DNA from: Lachnospiraceae bacterium
GTDB lineage: Bacteria > Bacillota > Clostridia > Lachnospirales > Lachnospiraceae
Length of the DNA stretch: 44,705 nucleotides
Reading direction: 5' to 3'
Assembly: GCA_017473905.1 (NCBI GenBank)
Contig: JAFUJA010000013.1
Span: forward strand, 1 to 44,705
The notes beneath the pieces were generated by a model that was not told the origin of the DNA, did not search any database, and saw only the letters and a program-made list of their open reading frames with translations. Position numbers and translations under genes: made by a program. Below, in pieces: positions 42,501-44,705 of the stretch (position 1 is its first letter; each line of letters opens with the position of its first letter).

Positions 42501-44150
42501 ATATACAAAGATACTCGTTATGCAATCATTGAGATAAAAGAGCGAAATTTCAACGCATCAGATGTGGAAATAGAAATTTCAAAAATATCCGGGAAGGAGC
42601 CGATATTATCTGAGTGGAAAAAAAGGGTTGATAAGAATAATCCTAAAAACACAGTATATTCAGCAACTCTTACATTTGCAGACGATGGAGAATATGATAT
42701 AAAAGTCAATTTTGTAGATATGGCAGGACACGCTGCGAAAGAAGCTGAAGGAGAAAGTTTTGTTATTGACAAGACATTACCAGAAATAAATATATCATAT
42801 AATAATAATGATGTTCAAAATAATTCGTATTATGCCAATAGTCGTACGGCATTGATAACAATTAAAGAAAAAAATTTTGATGCCGGTAGAATAAATATTC
42901 AAGAATTAGATATAAATGGTGGTGTAAAAAGTCAATCATTTGTAGTTGGTAAATGGAACACAATTGGCGATACACATAGGCTTGTGATAGAGTTTAATGC
43001 GGATGGTATATATCGATTTGGAATAATGGGTCGAGATAAAGCAGGGAATGAGATGGTTCCTTACAATAGTGAGACATTTACCGTGGATCGAACCATGCCG
43101 GAAATTTTAGTAACAGGTGTTGAGGACAAGAGCGCAAATAATAAGCTCGTTATACCGGTTATTGAATTTAGAGATAAGAATTATGATTCTAATGGCAGTA
43201 TAATAGAATTAAGTGGTGCTAATAATGGAGTTGTTGAAGTAAAGGGAGAATATCGTAAAACGGAACAGGGAGAGATATTCACTTTTGATGGATTTGATGA
43301 TTCTAAAGATGCGGATGATTTATACACATTGAAAGTATCCCATACAGATATGGCAGGTAATACTGTACAGAAGATAGTTAGATTTTCCTTAAATCGTTAT
43401 GGCTCGGTATATGTATTTAACGGTGGGCTAAATGAGATTTCCGGAAATTATGTTAATGAGGCATCAGGGATTGAAGTTGAAGAAATAAATATTGACCGTT
43501 TGGTGTATAAAACAATTCAAATTGTGATTGCAGTAAATGGAGAAACCAGAACATTAACAGAGGGAATTGATTATCAGGTTATTCCAAACGAAAAGGATGG
43601 GTCGTGGAGCCGATATACATATCGCTTTGAAGATAATTTATTTGTGCAGGATGGGACTTATAGACTGATGATTTATTCAGTTGACTCTGCAGGAAATAAA
43701 AACTCAAATACCATGTTGGAGAAAAAAGCGGAGATTCAGTTTGGTATTGACAACACAGCACCTGTGATTGCATCGCTTAATCTTGAAAATGGAATTGTGT
43801 ATAATGAGAGTACCAAGGAAGCATTGTTCTCTATTGCGGACAATTTTGTTTTGGATGCAGTTAAGGTGATGATAAATGGTGAGGAAGTTGACGTTGAAAA
43901 AATAGGAGACAATTATCGTTTTCTGATTCCACAGATGGACCGTAAGCAAATAATTCAGATTGTTGCGAAAGATATTGCAGGAAATGAGAGCGTATTAGAA
44001 ATGTCGGAAATTTTGATTTCAACCAATTTATTTGTCAGATGGATAAATAATACACCATTGTTTGTTGGAACGATTTGTATTTTGGCAGTCTTACTTGGTG
44101 GTTCTGCTGGAATTCCGATTTTTTTGATGAAAAGGAGAAAAAGATTTTAA
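39582..44150 (+). CDS. Large Ig-like repeat surface protein with C-terminal membrane anchor
   Basis: A 1522-residue secreted protein. A signal peptide (residues 1-30, cut near SVSA-AP) is followed by an acidic stalk of Glu, Ser, Asp and Thr (about 33-105). The rest is beta-rich; in the last third about 100-residue modules repeat, each starting with a line such as IDRTAPIINLSY, IDKTLPEINISY, VDRTMPEILVTG or IDNTAPVIASLN and ending in DxAG or DMAG motifs, the pattern of bacterial Ig-like (Big) domains. The end is a membrane helix (about 1491-1513) and a KRRKRF tail. No LPXTG motif precedes it, so it is membrane-anchored. The gene is AT-richer than its neighbours, suggesting acquisition. Confidence 0.82.
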   Translation: MRKQFIRGIVALLITTLVSASAMPALSVSAAPVESAECESEEDTTTSDEDASTEEVDASEEEGISEQESEAEEEKDSEEPESEETTEEELVSEEASESENISDNNLNDNLDATEIEKVYVRKDIDSIEKENDRTFITFSFQLDTFYTPEKLKIYDKNPQDNIDVDALDESIVSLDPSTGMYVGKVYETLNKDNLLNYYIVYEADGVKNTLQMLIIIPCYKMEVGVLGEGEVKYKEYAGEDSLQFDEQEINSNILVRCGSKLEFLLYPADGYKIWNCWEDSEENAIKLTEKKYIYESVTSAGKINFRFASMTAPVFNEINPDGYWISEQTGYNTVNVNISCDANNESNNDITKVIWSSKSSLSDADVLASDGCEIIKEGKFYKIMPLQLKAGKYYLYAVDKYDNISDATQIKLFVDLEAPKIEGSLAEYTKNEVYYDDFGNPNNSEKEKLLISYSISDNKEGIGVASAKYIITDSNDYKEINLDFDKTSIEIDRPEQQYSVFIEATDKLGNKSKKQLFLYDVEITINNEVNCFQTDDGQTLYYSSKIKEEDKTVLFTVSVLSSNKDEEDDSENVNSQESSNNSITGQNSELDFRLEVICEGMETQRYDKTGATVIWKIENTYLKKCKNDVEIRIVENNTDNTAVIVNIKWDDDAPVLETFEFNNQIYYACEEVELEPGKKAESFVRNDSNKMIEQQDNLAKIEIENQKSKDGIKVERGKYQVFAASAGDIILNFAENDKDVSYVGYTIRSTPYADAEEGKIPLGGSEKSGEEVEPIIEYIECSKNEDGKFYIPVEENKKGFLFIKVKDVVGNEVGVYLVGVISEDASEHSKNASVIFSGLKSNKRDAEKIYLHKNLNSFTIVATDTRAGIKKILWQIKGTEMKGTVDIDEEGALHTQSQNWSIGENSLEYNIVTKLTGKIDISKIEENGMEIEVTLIDNIGHTTTSKEKISIDRTAPIINLSYKGGEADETYTNIYKDTRYAIIEIKERNFNASDVEIEISKISGKEPILSEWKKRVDKNNPKNTVYSATLTFADDGEYDIKVNFVDMAGHAAKEAEGESFVIDKTLPEINISYNNNDVQNNSYYANSRTALITIKEKNFDAGRINIQELDINGGVKSQSFVVGKWNTIGDTHRLVIEFNADGIYRFGIMGRDKAGNEMVPYNSETFTVDRTMPEILVTGVEDKSANNKLVIPVIEFRDKNYDSNGSIIELSGANNGVVEVKGEYRKTEQGEIFTFDGFDDSKDADDLYTLKVSHTDMAGNTVQKIVRFSLNRYGSVYVFNGGLNEISGNYVNEASGIEVEEINIDRLVYKTIQIVIAVNGETRTLTEGIDYQVIPNEKDGSWSRYTYRFEDNLFVQDGTYRLMIYSVDSAGNKNSNTMLEKKAEIQFGIDNTAPVIASLNLENGIVYNESTKEALFSIADNFVLDAVKVMINGEEVDVEKIGDNYRFLIPQMDRKQIIQIVAKDIAGNESVLEMSEILISTNLFVRWINNTPLFVGTICILAVLLGGSAGIPIFLMKRRKRF

Positions 44151-44203
44151 TAATCAAAACAACTTGATTTATTCCAACCATGTATAATTTGGATATTGCA
44201 GAA

Positions 44204-44235
44204 AATCCCAGGCTGCCGGTTGACAGTCTGGGATT
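44204..44235. terminator. Hairpin between convergent genes
   Basis: AATCCCAG and CTG (44204-44215) pair with CAG and CTGGGATT (44224-44235) with one bulge per arm. On the minus strand it is followed by TTTTC, so it best serves the RHH gene; it may also stop the surface protein transcript. Confidence 0.65.
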
Positions 44236-44297
44236 GTAAAGCAATATAGCGAAATTTGCAAAAATAGGCGATTGTATTGCAAATCTGTTACATATCT

Positions 44298-44504
44298 TCA
44301 TGCCTCGACCACTTCCCTGCCAATTCTCGGTGGTTTCTTACCGATATACGGAAATAATGTCTTAATTTTCTCCAAATCTCCCGTAGCCAGACTTTGCAAA
44401 ATTGCCAGTCTGATAGCTTCTGACTGATTATCAGTATTAATTTTTTCTTTTAAAAGTCCTACTTCTCCTTCTTCAATCCTAAATGTTACCTGCTTCTTAC
44501 TCAA
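44298..44504 (-). CDS. Small ribbon-helix-helix-like protein
   Basis: A 68-residue protein starting at TTG (44504-44502), chosen because AAGGAGG lies 8 bases upstream on the minus strand. SKKQVTFRIEEGEVGLLKEK then NTDNQSEAIRLAILQSLATG has the strand-helix-helix outline of RHH (CopG/Arc) DNA-binding proteins, which act as dimers. These are often antitoxins or plasmid regulators, but no toxin gene is visible next to it within the window. It converges with the surface protein gene. Confidence 0.65.
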   Translation of the reverse strand: MSKKQVTFRIEEGEVGLLKEKINTDNQSEAIRLAILQSLATGDLEKIKTLFPYIGKKPPRIGREVVEA

Positions 44505-44618
44505 ACGAACTCCTCCTTATACGGATGGAGCATCTTCAATAGAAAAAATGCATCAGAATCAAGATTTCTGACTTGACGATTTCTTGAACCAGCTGAGCAC
44601 TTTTTCTATGTAAGATGA

Positions 44619-44705
44619 CAAAAAGGCAGACTTCGGGCACGATATTTGCAAGAAGTAGACCGATATCAGCAGTCTGGAAAAGAATTTGAAATTTATCATA
44701 GAAAA
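44619..44705 (+). other. Open frame running off the right edge, possible gene fragment
   Basis: After an in-frame TGA at 44616, 29 codons are open to the window end and read like real protein: RLRARYLQEVDRYQQSGKE then FEIYHRK. There is no ATG; a TTG at 44646 has no ribosome site. It could be the start of a gene using another start, or a remnant of a broken one. The frame continues beyond the window, so it cannot be named. Confidence 0.25.

Noticed and set aside
44040-44150. LPXTG cell-wall sorting signal on the surface protein
   Set aside because: No LPXTG-like motif precedes the terminal helix; only the helix and basic tail are present.

Overview
The window looks like a chromosomal segment from a spore-forming Firmicute of class Clostridia, most likely Lachnospiraceae. 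The evidence is A-rich Shine-Dalgarno sites, sporulation genes (spoIIE-type phosphatase, yabP, yabQ, a CotS-type kinase), one dense set of co-directional housekeeping genes, and moderate G+C. Nearly everything is on the + strand; only an AraC regulator and a small ribbon-helix-helix gene at the right edge are on the - strand. No tRNA, rRNA, CRISPR array, IS element or prophage was recognised.

Layout. 1-5.5 kb: 3' end of a GNAT acetyltransferase, then an RND exporter with a large coiled-coil insertion, its TetR repressor (operator-like palindrome at 400-415), and a small helical-bundle protein. 5.6-12.9 kb: a DegV protein followed by a block that matches the Bacillus yaaO-tmk-yaaR-holB-yaaT-yabB-rsmI order, with a guanylate-kinase-like protein where tmk would be. 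13-16.6 kb: acpP, a convergent AraC gene, a DUF1846 protein and an AIM24 protein. 16.6-21.5 kb: a structured repeat, a diguanylate cyclase, an alanyl-tRNA editing protein and a c-di-GMP phosphodiesterase. 21.5-21.7 kb: a gene-free stretch with a complete promoter, a well-folded RNA and a terminator, which is the best candidate here for an undescribed element. 21.8-34.8 kb: cca, a CotS-like kinase and a PEGA lipoprotein, then a second Bacillus-like block (mazG, hup, rqcP, yabP, yabQ, divIC, spoIIE, tilS, hpt, ftsH) interrupted by repeats and a DUF4846 lipoprotein. 34.85-35.5 kb: a second candidate small RNA plus tandem repeats. 35.5-39.5 kb: GH13 glycosidase, PucR-type regulator, exonuclease III. 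39.6-44.7 kb: a 1522-residue AT-rich Ig-like surface protein, an RHH protein and an unidentified coding fragment.

How it fits together. The two housekeeping blocks join DNA replication (HolB, HU), translation fidelity (RsmI, TrmN6-like, TilS, RqcP, CCA, AlaX), nucleotide sanitation and salvage (MazG, Hpt), division (DivIC), proteolysis (FtsH) and sporulation (YaaT, YabP, YabQ, SpoIIE). Accessory novelty lies in the gaps: two C-tract RNAs with their own promoters, a dispersed hairpin-rich repeat at two loci, and the foreign-looking surface protein at the right end. All calls come from reading the sequence and remembered family features; no database search was run.
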